DNA of 64,000 nt from Saprospiraceae bacterium (GTDB lineage: Bacteria; Bacteroidota; Bacteroidia; Chitinophagales; Saprospiraceae). The notes under the pieces are model-generated. The model was not told the DNA's origin. It saw only the letters and a program-made list of their open reading frames with translations, and did not search any database. Shown here piece after piece: positions 44,501-53,124 of this stretch. Location: assembly GCA_022842725.1 (NCBI GenBank), contig JALHOZ010000002.1, positions 62,001-126,000 of the forward strand, given 5' to 3'. How positions within the stretch are numbered: the stretch's first letter is position 1; the number at the start of each line of letters is the position of its first letter. The translations under genes were made by a program, and so were the position numbers.

Positions 44501-44689
44501 GATACAGCAAAACTGAACATTTCCGCACAAGACAAAGAATATGTTTCTGAAGAGTTAAAAATGGTTTATGAAAAAATCAAAAACCATGAGTTTTCAGTTG
44601 GTTGTGGCAAAGCCGAATGTGGTTGGTGTAATTTTGTAACTAAAAATTCACCTTTAAAACTCAATTTTGCAGAAGATGAAGAGTTTTGA
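41513..44689 (+). CDS. UvrD/Rep-type helicase fused to a RecB-family (Fe-S) nuclease
   Basis: 1058 residues. Helicase part: Walker A IAGPGTGKTQLLAMRVGY (about residue 40), DEYQDTNGAQNQLLFLLA (about 283), VGDDDQSIFRFQGANMSS (about 313), STHGAKGLEFDYVFI (about 653) and YVALTRAKIKLFMSYA (about 709), all superfamily 1A. The C-terminal 260 residues are a PD-(D/E)xK nuclease: GNAIHYALEMF, SGKLDKISF and LLVTDYKTGSFKKE, then QLVFYSLLM. A lone Cys in YLECPVTFYYE (about 800) and three in CGKAECGWC at the end fit a 4Fe-4S clamp as in AddB and Cas4-like nucleases. It resembles a one-chain relative of AddA; a role in double-strand break repair or defence is an inference. Confidence 0.88.
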   Translation: MMTKPDQKLQIKYDTAFDMLNQAQKKAVTQIEGPVMTIAGPGTGKTQLLAMRVGYILKNTDVYPHNILCLTYTDAASVEMRNRLLEFIGPDAYQVNIFTFHGFCNQVIQENMGDFGDYRDLQQITDLEEIELLRKLIDGFSVDHPLKRFKADVYFEVPKLKNLFGLMKQEGWTYETIKNAYDSFAASISDPDNPHPDYVYQRKTKVKDTTFLAGDLKAIKIEDDLKKYKVIVDAAAEFENFQSLMKSSERYDYHDMILWVIRRFMEKDVLLGRYQEKYQYILVDEYQDTNGAQNQLLFLLASYWEKPNVFIVGDDDQSIFRFQGANMSSIEDFVRQFEPNIVVLEENYRSTQTILDLSKSLIQHNQKRLINQFEGLTKNLIASHPDKKELFVEPEILKFENYTQEEIGIIQKIKELAASGVPYNKMAVLYPMHKIAENIIEYCQKEKIPVQVKRSVNVLTQPLILKLLTLLQYVYEESKETHSGEFLIFQILHFDFFGLHPKDIGKIALYCRSGSPMSIEDDEIVLDYPKWREVITNPKILQEAGVEHINEVLEKAALLESWISDYFNVTIQLLIQKVITESGILHRILTGADSGFNMQLLNSFFDLVKEECARTERFGVREMLEMVKKMEQNRLRLNVNKIVTEEDGVQFMSTHGAKGLEFDYVFIIRNNQTSWEKKRGGNQNYAFPPNLISDSKIVELEDLRRLFYVALTRAKIKLFMSYAVRDDKNKDEVPTQFLSEIFNDLPEKSLLKVQEDEILKYKGILMLYNPEIKNLISTSDLNRILENFSISATSLNKYLECPVTFYYEKILRIPMGRNATMGYGNAIHYALEMFFRDIELASPRSLGSVSKLLAFFEKGMKKYHSHFTKTEMERYSYHGKEVLTSYYATYSKHWLEPKKYEIEYSIKNVEHSGVPISGKLDKISFYDGKLLVTDYKTGSFKKEKLKAYDQEKDGKVGDYWRQLVFYSLLMDADKRNNWRLEEAYMDFVEKNKAGEYDTAKLNISAQDKEYVSEELKMVYEKIKNHEFSVGCGKAECGWCNFVTKNSPLKLNFAEDEEF

Positions 44690-44736
44690 CATTGGGAAAT
44701 AGGTCTGAATATGACTTTTTAGAAAGGATATTTTTT

Positions 44737-44744
44737 TACTTTTG
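44737..44744 (+). promoter_or_regulatory. Candidate -7 box TACTTTTG for the FAH-GSCFA pair
   Basis: TACTTTTG lies 123 bases upstream of the ATG at 44868 in an AT-rich gap. Weak support. Confidence 0.3.
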
Positions 44745-44867
44745 TTTTGTTAATTCAAAATAGTGTTGGAAAAGAGTATAGATAATCATTTTTTTTTGTC
44801 ACGATCATTTTTTAGAATGTGGATATCTTTCATACCATGAGATTTTAAAATAATATAAAAAGACACC

Positions 44868-45476
44868 ATGAAAATATTTTGTATCGGCAGAAATTATGCG
44901 GATCACGCAGCGGAACTAAAAAACCCGTTGCCTTCAAAACCTATTGTTTTTATGAAACCTCCGACCGCTTTATTGTTGGATAATAAACCATTTTACCATC
45001 CGGAATTCAGTAATGATATACATTATGAGCTTGAGGTGGTCTTAAAAATTCAAAAAAACGGAAAACAAATACAACCGGCTTTTGCATCAGAATATTATGA
45101 AGAAATAGGCTTGGGAATAGACTTTACAGCCAGGGATTTGCAGGACGAACTGAAACAAAAAGGACATCCCTGGGAAATAGCCAAAGCATTTGATCATTCG
45201 GCGGTATTATCGTCATTTTTTCCATTGAGTGAATATGACAAAAACAATATTCATTTTGTTTTAAAAGTCAATGACGAAGTCCGGCAAGATGGATATACCA
45301 AAGACCTGATATTTTCATTTGATCATCTCATTTGTTATGTATCCAAATATTTTACGCTGCAAAAAGGAGATTTGATATATACCGGTACACCTGCGGGCGT
45401 TGGTAAAATAAATATCGGCGACCGGTTGGAGGCCTTTTTGGAAGGTCAAAAGGTATTGGATTTCAGAATAAAGTAG
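44868..45476 (+). CDS. Fumarylacetoacetate hydrolase family protein (FAHD1-like)
   Basis: 202 residues, the short form of the family. MKIFCIGRNYADHAAELKNP opens the chain; the metal ligands lie in DIHYELEVVLKI (two Glu) and LGIDFTARDLQDELKQKG (Asp). KAFDHSAVLSSF, LIYTGTPAGVGKINIGDRL and the closing VLDFRIK fit acylpyruvase or FAHD1-like enzymes that hydrolyse acylpyruvates or decarboxylate oxaloacetate with Mg2+. The exact substrate cannot be told. It lies 7 bases before the GSCFA gene and is probably co-transcribed with it. Confidence 0.88.
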   Translation: MKIFCIGRNYADHAAELKNPLPSKPIVFMKPPTALLLDNKPFYHPEFSNDIHYELEVVLKIQKNGKQIQPAFASEYYEEIGLGIDFTARDLQDELKQKGHPWEIAKAFDHSAVLSSFFPLSEYDKNNIHFVLKVNDEVRQDGYTKDLIFSFDHLICYVSKYFTLQKGDLIYTGTPAGVGKINIGDRLEAFLEGQKVLDFRIK

Positions 45477-45483
45477 AAAACGA

Positions 45484-46467
45484 ATGAATTTTTTTACTAA
45501 GGTTGCTGACAGCCAATCACCATTCAAAATGGATTACAATACCCCTGTTTTTCTGATGGGTTCCTGTTTTTCTGAGGTGTTTGGAAAAAAACTGACTGAT
45601 ACTAAGTTTTCTTGTTTGTACAATCCATTCGGGACCATATATAATCCCGTCAGTATGGAAAAACTATTCAGATATGTATCCGGTGAGCTTACTGTCAGCA
45701 GGCAGAGTATTAACGAAAATAATGAGATTTTTTTTCATTTTGATTTTCATAGTGATATGAATGGTCTTCAATTAAATGATGTCCCGGAAAACATTCAGCA
45801 CAAAATAACGGTTACAAAAAATTTTCTGAAAACAGCCTCAGTTGTTATTTTTACGCCCGGTACCTCGATTGTTTATGAAAGGTTGGATACAGGAGAAGTT
45901 GTGGCCAACTGTCATAAAGTTCCTGCTTCGTTTTTTCGTAAGAGGATGTTGACGGTGGATGAAATAATTCAGTCATTTTCTGTTTTGGTAGCCGGGATCA
46001 GGGAAATTCAAAAAAACATAAAAATCGTATTGACCCTGAGTCCAGTCCGACACATTCGTGATGGTCTGGTGGAAAATAACCTGTCAAAAGCCAGATTGCT
46101 GGAAGGCTTACACCGGATTGTGGCAGAACAACCGGATGTGACCTATTTTCCATCCTATGAAATCGTATTGGATGAATTGAGAGATTACCGTTTTTTTGAA
46201 AAGGACCTTATTCATCCCAATGTTACGGCACATGAAGTTCTTTGGGACTACTTTTGCCGGAATATGATGACAGAAGACAGCCGGAATTTAGTCCGGAGGG
46301 TCGAAAAACTGATTACTGCCAAAAACCACAGGCCACAATTTCCGACACATGCTGATTTTCAAAAATTTTGCAGGTTTCAGATGGAAGAAATTGACGGACT
46401 ACAAAAGATATTACCGCAATGTGATTTTGAAACTGAAAAAATGTATTTCCGGCAATATCTACATTGA
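45484..46467 (+). CDS. GSCFA-domain protein
   Basis: 327 residues. Named for the motif seen here as VFLMGSCFSEVFGKKL, followed by NPFGTIYNPVSMEKLF and FTPGTSIVYER. Late blocks are VLTLSPVRHIRDGLVENNLS, VTYFPSYEIVLDELRDYRFF and LIHPNVTAHEVLWDYF. The pattern with Ser, Asp and His blocks resembles the SGNH/GDSL hydrolase fold, and an esterase role on a cell-wall or glycan substrate has been suggested for the family, but not shown. Convergent with porX. Confidence 0.85.
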   Translation: MNFFTKVADSQSPFKMDYNTPVFLMGSCFSEVFGKKLTDTKFSCLYNPFGTIYNPVSMEKLFRYVSGELTVSRQSINENNEIFFHFDFHSDMNGLQLNDVPENIQHKITVTKNFLKTASVVIFTPGTSIVYERLDTGEVVANCHKVPASFFRKRMLTVDEIIQSFSVLVAGIREIQKNIKIVLTLSPVRHIRDGLVENNLSKARLLEGLHRIVAEQPDVTYFPSYEIVLDELRDYRFFEKDLIHPNVTAHEVLWDYFCRNMMTEDSRNLVRRVEKLITAKNHRPQFPTHADFQKFCRFQMEEIDGLQKILPQCDFETEKMYFRQYLH

Positions 46468-46495
46468 ACCTTTTTACATTCTCAATTCATATAAA

Positions 46496-48052
46496 TTATC
46501 TCGGCACCAGTTTTATAACCGGACAAATCATTTCTTCCAAAGAAATGCCGCCATGCTGGAATGTATCTTTAAAAAACTGATGGTAGTAAGAATAATTATT
46601 CGGATAGAGGAAAAACACATCTTCCTTAGCAAATATATAAGTGCTGCTCATATTCGGTCGGGGAAGTCCGGCTTCAGAAGGGTTTTTGATTTCAAGGACA
46701 TCCCTTTTGTCGTATTGCAGATTTTTGCCTACTTTATACCTGAGGTTGGTGGTGGTTTCTCTGTCGGCCAGAACTTTGGAAGGTGTATTGACTCTGATTG
46801 TTCCGTGATCCGTTGTGACAAACAGAACGATGTCTTTATCTGCGAGTTTTTGAAGTGCTCCCCAAAGCGGCGAATTTAAAAACCAGGATTTGGTCAGAGA
46901 TCTGTAGGCTTTTTCGTCACCTGCCAGTTCTTTCAAAACTTCCATTTCAGTTCTTGAGTGTGAAAGCATATCAATAAAGTTGTATACAATAGCCGTTATG
47001 TCGTTGTTGAGGTAATTGTGTACATTATCAAAAAGGTGTCGGGCTGCAGCCACGTTGGTTACTTTGACATAGTCAGATTTGATGTCTTTTTTGACTACTC
47101 TTTGGATATTGCTGGTAAAAAACTTGTTTTCACTGTTATTTTTACCACCTTCTTCAAAGTCCAGCAACCAGTCATCCGGAAATTTTGCCTGAATTTCAGA
47201 TGGTGTCAAACCTGCAAAAATTGCGTTTCGACTGTATTGTGTGGCTGTTGGCAGGATGGAATAAAAATAATCCTCTTCTTCCACACGGTAGAGTTCGGAA
47301 ATGATGGGTTCGATGATTTTCCATTGATCAAACCTGAGGTTGTCGAGCAATAAAAAAATTACTTTTTTACCGGAGGCAAGGGTTGGAAAAACCTTTGTTT
47401 TCAGAAGTTCGTGAGATTTAAGCGGACCTTCATTTTTTTTCATCCAGTTTTCATAGTTTTTGATGATATACTTTGAAAACTCTTTGTTGGCGTCACTTTT
47501 CTGCATGGTGAGAATTTCCTTCATTTCAGGATTCTGACTTTCGTCGAGACGGAGTTCCCAGGAAATGATTTTTTTATAAACATCGACCCATTCGCTGTAA
47601 TCCGGACCGGACATGATGTCCATAGTGATTTTGTTAAATTCCTGTCTGTAATCGGTGGCCGTTTTTTCAGAGACCAATCTTTTATTGTCAATGATTTTTT
47701 TAAGGGTTAGCAATATTTGATTAGGATTGACAGGTTTGATCAGATAGTCGTCAATCTGGGAGCCGATCGCCTCTTCCATAATGTTTTCAGCCTCATTTTT
47801 AGTGATCATCACGACCGGAATCTGTGGATTGGTGGCTTTGATTTTGGCTAATGTCTCCAATCCGGACAATCCCGGCATACTTTCGTCCAGGAAAACCACG
47901 TCAATCAGGCTGTCTTCTTCCAATGCATCCAAAGCATCGTGTCCGTTGCTGACTGTCGTTATATGGTACCCTTTTTTTTCAAGAAAAAACAACTGAGGTT
48001 TTAATAAATCTATCTCGTCATCTGCCCACAATATTTTGATCTGGTCTGTCAT
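46496..48052 (-). CDS. porX: PorX-like response regulator with PglZ domain
   Basis: 518 residues, matching the Porphyromonas PorX length. The receiver domain at 1-125 has IKILWADDEIDLLKPQ, the phosphoacceptor in VVFLDESMPGLSGLE and DDYLIKPVNPNQILLTLK. A helical linker leads to a PglZ/alkaline phosphatase-like domain (about 210-518) with FLLLDNLRFDQWKIIEP, YSILPTATQYSRNAIFAG, YNFIDMLSHSRTEMEVL and FVTTDHGTIRVNTPSKV, which carry the metal-binding residues. PorX with sensor PorY controls T9SS genes and has been described as a phosphodiesterase acting on cyclic oligonucleotides. It works with the sigma factor SigP in other species. Confidence 0.92.
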   Translation of the reverse strand: MTDQIKILWADDEIDLLKPQLFFLEKKGYHITTVSNGHDALDALEEDSLIDVVFLDESMPGLSGLETLAKIKATNPQIPVVMITKNEAENIMEEAIGSQIDDYLIKPVNPNQILLTLKKIIDNKRLVSEKTATDYRQEFNKITMDIMSGPDYSEWVDVYKKIISWELRLDESQNPEMKEILTMQKSDANKEFSKYIIKNYENWMKKNEGPLKSHELLKTKVFPTLASGKKVIFLLLDNLRFDQWKIIEPIISELYRVEEEDYFYSILPTATQYSRNAIFAGLTPSEIQAKFPDDWLLDFEEGGKNNSENKFFTSNIQRVVKKDIKSDYVKVTNVAAARHLFDNVHNYLNNDITAIVYNFIDMLSHSRTEMEVLKELAGDEKAYRSLTKSWFLNSPLWGALQKLADKDIVLFVTTDHGTIRVNTPSKVLADRETTTNLRYKVGKNLQYDKRDVLEIKNPSEAGLPRPNMSSTYIFAKEDVFFLYPNNYSYYHQFFKDTFQHGGISLEEMICPVIKLVPR

Positions 48053-48147
48053 TTTTTATATTTTGTATTAAAGAAAACCACTTTTTGGCTGAATTATTGT
48101 TACTCGTACTTGTAATGTTATGTTAAATATAGATAAGATAACCACTT

Positions 48148-49344
48148 ATGGTTAAGAAAAAAATATTCAACGACCCGATATACGGCCTCATGCATTTTGA
48201 ATTTGAGGTTTTATACCGGATTATTGACCATCCGTATTTTCAACGGCTCCGCCGCATATCACAAGTAGCGATGTCACATTATGTGTATCCCGGTGCCCAG
48301 CATTCCAGGTATCAACATGCATTAGGTGCTTTACATCTTATGTCACAGGCATTAATGCTTTTGCAAAACAAAGGTATCAAAATTTCTGAAGAAGAAAAAA
48401 AAGCAGCATGTATTGCGATCCTGCTGCATGATATTGGACACGGACCGTTTTCTCATGCTTTGGAAAAATTGATCCTTCCTTTGTCACATGAAGAGATATC
48501 CCTTTTGTTGATCGGAAAAATGGAACAAGATCTGAATGAAGATTTTTCGATGGCAAAGGAAATATATCAGAACAGATATCCTAAAAAATTTCTTAATCAG
48601 TTGGTCAGCAGCCAACTGGATATGGACAGGATGGATTATCTGACCAGAGACAGTTTTTTTTCAGGTGTGGCAGAAGGCATCATCGGGTACGACAGAATCA
48701 TAAAATTATTGACCATAGCTGATGGCAATCTGGCTGTTGAAGAAAAGGGAATGTATTCCATTGAAAACTTTTTGTCAGCCCGAAAACTGATGTATTGGCA
48801 GGTTTATCTTCACAAAGCTGCTATTGGGGCTGAACAGGTATTGGTGTCGGCCGTTAAAAGATGCAAACATTTGATTGAAGAAGGTTTTGATTTTTTCCAG
48901 GATGAAGATTTCAGAGATATTGTATTGGCCGGAGGGCAGGAAAACAATGTTTCTTTATTGGATAAGTATGTAAAACTGGATGATACCAATATATTGTACA
49001 TGCTGAAAAAAGGTATGTATTCCAAAGATAAAACCCTGTCTTTGTTGTCTGAAAGTATCATCGACCGCAAACTTTTTAGTTCTCAGTTGCGATCGGAGCC
49101 CATGCCTGAAGAAGAGCAGGAAAATATAAAATCACAGATCAAACAAAAGTTAAATTTGGATTATGATCTGATGTCTTACTTTTTTATTACCAAAGAAGAA
49201 AAGTTTGTGGAGTACGATACCAAAAAAGATGAAATCCTGTTTTTGGGTAAGGGAGGTAGAATACAAATGTATTCAGAAATCAATCATGAGTACAAAGATA
49301 AACAGGCTATCACAAAATATGCCGTTTGTCACCTGAAAGTGTGA
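48148..49344 (+). CDS. HD-domain phosphohydrolase (dNTPase-like, COG1078 type)
   Basis: 398 residues. The HD metal site is visible as AQHSRYQHALGALHLM (H...), AILLHDIGHGPFSHALE (HD with a further His) and SQLDMDRMDYLTRD (the late Asp). The order of motifs is that of the SAMHD1/YdhJ branch of HD-superfamily triphosphohydrolases. YWQVYLHKAAIGAEQVL follows. A dNTPase or related nucleotide phosphatase role is likely; the exact substrate is not known. It is divergent from porX and upstream of metH. Confidence 0.87.
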   Translation: MVKKKIFNDPIYGLMHFEFEVLYRIIDHPYFQRLRRISQVAMSHYVYPGAQHSRYQHALGALHLMSQALMLLQNKGIKISEEEKKAACIAILLHDIGHGPFSHALEKLILPLSHEEISLLLIGKMEQDLNEDFSMAKEIYQNRYPKKFLNQLVSSQLDMDRMDYLTRDSFFSGVAEGIIGYDRIIKLLTIADGNLAVEEKGMYSIENFLSARKLMYWQVYLHKAAIGAEQVLVSAVKRCKHLIEEGFDFFQDEDFRDIVLAGGQENNVSLLDKYVKLDDTNILYMLKKGMYSKDKTLSLLSESIIDRKLFSSQLRSEPMPEEEQENIKSQIKQKLNLDYDLMSYFFITKEEKFVEYDTKKDEILFLGKGGRIQMYSEINHEYKDKQAITKYAVCHLKV

Positions 49345-49436
49345 TTGAATCATTTTTTTATGTTTAAAACATAAAATCTTGTACTCATTAACGAATTGTT
49401 TGTAAAAATACATTTCCGAAAAGGATTAGGTATTTG

Positions 49437-49444
49437 TACCTTTG
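49437..49444 (+). promoter_or_regulatory. Candidate -7 box TACCTTTG very close to the metH start
   Basis: TACCTTTG ends 7 bases before the ATG at 49452. If transcription starts at the usual distance after the box, the metH leader is only a few bases long. Confidence 0.45.
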
Positions 49445-49451
49445 CATCTGT

Positions 49452-52400
49452 ATGACGAATCTGAAAAATTTAGCAAAACAACGAATATTGGTTCTTGACG
49501 GTGCCATGGGTACCATGATACAGCGTTACCGGCTTCAGGAAGCTGATTACAGGGGCGAACGTTTTTTGAATCATCACAAAGACCTGAAGGGCAATAACGA
49601 CTTGTTGTCTCTGACAAGGCCGGATATCATTTCAGATATTCACAGAGCCTATCTGGAGGCAGGATCTGATATTATCGAAACCAATACCTTTAATGGCACC
49701 AGAATTTCCCAATCTGATTATGATTTGGATCATATGGCTTATGAAATTAATAAAGTTTCAGCCGAAATTGCCAAAAAAGTTGCTATGGAGTTTACCGAAA
49801 AAAATCCGGATAAACCCAGATTTGTGGCAGGTGCTATAGGTCCTACCAATAAAACAGCTTCATTGTCGCCGGATGTCAATAATCCCGGTTTCAGGGCTGT
49901 TGATTTTGACGAATTGGCAGAAAACTATCGCGAACAGGCTATAGGTTTGTTGGACGGAGGTGCAGATATATTGTTGGTTGAAACTGTTTTTGACACCCTC
50001 AATTGTAAGGCAGCTTTGTTTGCCATCAGTCAGATAAAAGAAGAAAAAAATATAGATGTTCCTGTGATGGTTTCCGGAACAATTACCGATGCAAGCGGCA
50101 GGACATTAAGCGGACAAACAGCAGAAGCATTTTATATTTCTGTAAAACACGGAGGATTGTTCAGCGTAGGATTAAATTGCGCTTTGGGAGCTAAAGAGCT
50201 GAGACCCCATTTGTACGAACTGAGTCAGATAGCTGATTGTTTTATCAGCGCCTACCCCAATGCCGGTCTGCCTAATGAATTGGGAGGATACGACCAAAGT
50301 CCGGAAGAAATGAAAAATTATATCCGGGAGTTTGTCTCTTCCAATCTGGTCAACATAGTAGGTGGATGTTGTGGGACCACACCCGATCATATCCGGTTGA
50401 TGGCGGAAGCGGTAAGTGATATGACTCCGAGGCAACTACCGGAACCAAAAAAATTGTCCATGTATTCCGGTCTGGAGCCATTAATTGTAAGAGAAGACCT
50501 GAATTTTATCAATATCGGCGAGAGGACCAACGTTACAGGTTCGCGTCAATTTGCCAGACTGATTGCTTCAGATGATTATACCAAAGCTTTGGAAGTAGCT
50601 GCACAACAAGTTGAAAACGGCGCCCAGATCATCGATGTCAATATGGATGAAGGACTGTTGGATTCAAAAAAAGCGATGTCTACGTTCCTTCAATTGGCAA
50701 TGTCGGAGCCGGAAATAGCCAAAGTTCCGGTTATGATAGATTCTTCAAAGTTTGAAGTCATTGAAGCCGGTTTAAAATGTGTGCAGGGCAAATGTATTGT
50801 TAATTCCATTTCGCTCAAAGAAGGCGAAGAAAGTTTTGTCAGGCAGGCAAAATTGTTGAGAAAATATGGAGCGGCTACCGTAGTCATGGCTTTTGACGAA
50901 GAGGGACAGGCTGATACGGTCGAAAGAAAAGTTTCAATATGTCGTCGTGCTTATAAAATACTTACGGAAGATATTGGATTTCCGCCGGAAGACATCATTT
51001 TTGATCCTAATATATTTGCTGTAGCTACCGGAATTTCGGAACATGATAATTATGCCAAATATTTTATCGAAGCTACCAGACAAATAAAACAATATTGTCC
51101 CGGAGCCAAAGTAAGTGGTGGGGTAAGTAATATTTCATTTTCTTACAGAGGCAATGAAAAAGTAAGAGAAGCCATGCATTCTGCTTTTTTATATCACGCC
51201 ATACAGGCCGGCATGGATATGGGAATTGTCAATGCAGGGATGATTGAAGTATACGAAGAAATAGACAAAGATTTGTTGGTCCTGGTTGAAGATGTTTTGT
51301 TCAACAGGCATGATAAAGCAACTGAAAAGCTCACAACTTATGCTGAAACAAGTTCAGGAAGTGGAAAAGTCCTCCAGAAAGACGATTCATGGAGGTTGGA
51401 GCCCGTTGAAAAAAGATTGGCTCATGCTCTGGTGAAAGGGATTACGGATTTTATTGAAGAAGATACAGAAGAAGCCAGACAAAAGTATCCATCGCCGATC
51501 AATGTCATCGAAGGACCGTTGATGGACGGGATGAATATTGTAGGCGATTTATTTGGTGCCGGAAAAATGTTTTTGCCCCAGGTTGTTAAAAGTGCACGGG
51601 TGATGAAACGATCTGTTGCTTATCTGACACCATTTATTGATGCTGAAAAAGATAAAGCAGGAGCCCGTACAAAAGGCAAAATATTGTTGGCTACCGTCAA
51701 AGGAGACGTCCATGATATCGGGAAAAATATTGTTGGTGTTGTTTTGGCTTGTAACAATTATGATATCATTGATCTGGGTGTGATGGTTCCGGCTAATACT
51801 ATTTTGGATAAAGCAGAGGAACATAAGGTTGATATCATAGGTTTGAGTGGTTTGATCACACCTTCATTGGACGAAATGGTTCATGTTGCTTCTGAAATGA
51901 AAAGGAGAAATATGAATTTGCCTTTACTGATCGGCGGTGCCACTACTTCAAGAACGCATACAGCGCTTAAGATAGAGCCTAATTATGACGGTCCTGTGGT
52001 TCATGTGTTAGATGCCAGCAGAAGTGTTGGTGTTGTAAGTCAATTGTTGGGAAGTGAAAAAGAAATTTTGGTACAGGAGACAAAAAATGCTTACGAAGAA
52101 ATCCGGCTACAACGGGAGAAAGGAAGAACAGAAAAGGAGTATGTCAGTCTTGACATCAGCAGACAAAACAAGATGATATTGGATTGGCAAAATTATAACC
52201 CACCGGTACCTGAGTCACAAGGCGTTTTTGTTTTGGACAATATCCATATTGAAGATATCATACCCTATATAGACTGGACCCCGTTTTTCAGTAGCTGGCA
52301 GTTAAAAGGGAAATATCCTGATATATTTTCTGATGAATATGTTGGTAAAGAAGCCAAAGAACTCTATGAACAGGCGATTTTGATGCTGAATGAAATCAAG

Positions 52401-53108
52401 CAGAAAAAACAACTAACCCTAAAAGCAGTTTTTGGTATTTTTCCTGCACAAACTATCGGTGATGATGTTGAAATTCAATCGGAAGGAAAAAAGACAAGGG
52501 TTCATTTTTTGAGGCAACAACGTAAAAAGTCAGAAGGATTGCCCTACTACTGTCTTTCAGATTTTATTAGTCCTGCTGCATCCGGAAAACAGGATTATAT
52601 CGGCATGTTTGCCGTTACTGCCGGAATTGGTATTGAAGACCATGTCCGTCAGTTTGAAGAAGCACATGATGATTACAGCGCCATTTTGATGAAAGCATTA
52701 GCCGACAGACTTGCAGAAGCATTGGCCGAATATCTCCATGAAAAAGTAAGGAAAGAATATTGGGCTTACGGTAAAGACGAATCATTAGACAATCGGTCCC
52801 TGATAGAAGAAAAATACCGTGGCATCAGACCGGCTCCCGGTTACCCTGCCTGTCCTGACCATACCGAAAAAGATACTATCTGGGAAATGCTGGATGTAGA
52901 AAAACATACGGGAATATTTCTTACGGAAAGTAAAGCGATGTATCCGGCTGCCAGTGTCAGTGGTTATTATTTTGCTCATCCGGAATCAAAATATTTTGGT
53001 TTGGGCAATATTGAAAAAGATCAGGCAGTTGATTATGCGGAAAGAAAAAATTTGCCTTTGGAAACCGTTGAAAAATGGTTGGCATCACATTTGTGTTATG
53101 ATATATAA
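49452..53108 (+). CDS. metH: Cobalamin-dependent methionine synthase
   Basis: 1218 residues from the ATG at 49452 ([10 protein letters not shown]); a longer reading from 49434 overlaps the candidate promoter box. All modules are present: homocysteine domain with [16 protein letters not shown] and zinc ligands in GLNCALGA (about 243) and [11 protein letters not shown] (about 304); pterin-binding domain with [18 protein letters not shown]; cap and cobalamin domain with [18 protein letters not shown] (cobalt His near 754) and [13 protein letters not shown]; and the SAM-binding activation domain ending in [15 protein letters not shown]. It makes methionine from homocysteine and methyltetrahydrofolate. 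I saw no cobalamin or SAM riboswitch in the short leader. Confidence 0.97.
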   Translation: MTNLKNLAKQRILVLDGAMGTMIQRYRLQEADYRGERFLNHHKDLKGNNDLLSLTRPDIISDIHRAYLEAGSDIIETNTFNGTRISQSDYDLDHMAYEINKVSAEIAKKVAMEFTEKNPDKPRFVAGAIGPTNKTASLSPDVNNPGFRAVDFDELAENYREQAIGLLDGGADILLVETVFDTLNCKAALFAISQIKEEKNIDVPVMVSGTITDASGRTLSGQTAEAFYISVKHGGLFSVGLNCALGAKELRPHLYELSQIADCFISAYPNAGLPNELGGYDQSPEEMKNYIREFVSSNLVNIVGGCCGTTPDHIRLMAEAVSDMTPRQLPEPKKLSMYSGLEPLIVREDLNFINIGERTNVTGSRQFARLIASDDYTKALEVAAQQVENGAQIIDVNMDEGLLDSKKAMSTFLQLAMSEPEIAKVPVMIDSSKFEVIEAGLKCVQGKCIVNSISLKEGEESFVRQAKLLRKYGAATVVMAFDEEGQADTVERKVSICRRAYKILTEDIGFPPEDIIFDPNIFAVATGISEHDNYAKYFIEATRQIKQYCPGAKVSGGVSNISFSYRGNEKVREAMHSAFLYHAIQAGMDMGIVNAGMIEVYEEIDKDLLVLVEDVLFNRHDKATEKLTTYAETSSGSGKVLQKDDSWRLEPVEKRLAHALVKGITDFIEEDTEEARQKYPSPINVIEGPLMDGMNIVGDLFGAGKMFLPQVVKSARVMKRSVAYLTPFIDAEKDKAGARTKGKILLATVKGDVHDIGKNIVGVVLACNNYDIIDLGVMVPANTILDKAEEHKVDIIGLSGLITPSLDEMVHVASEMKRRNMNLPLLIGGATTSRTHTALKIEPNYDGPVVHVLDASRSVGVVSQLLGSEKEILVQETKNAYEEIRLQREKGRTEKEYVSLDISRQNKMILDWQNYNPPVPESQGVFVLDNIHIEDIIPYIDWTPFFSSWQLKGKYPDIFSDEYVGKEAKELYEQAILMLNEIKQKKQLTLKAVFGIFPAQTIGDDVEIQSEGKKTRVHFLRQQRKKSEGLPYYCLSDFISPAASGKQDYIGMFAVTAGIGIEDHVRQFEEAHDDYSAILMKALADRLAEALAEYLHEKVRKEYWAYGKDESLDNRSLIEEKYRGIRPAPGYPACPDHTEKDTIWEMLDVEKHTGIFLTESKAMYPAASVSGYYFAHPESKYFGLGNIEKDQAVDYAERKNLPLETVEKWLASHLCYDI

Positions 53109-53124
53109 TTGATCAATAAATTTT

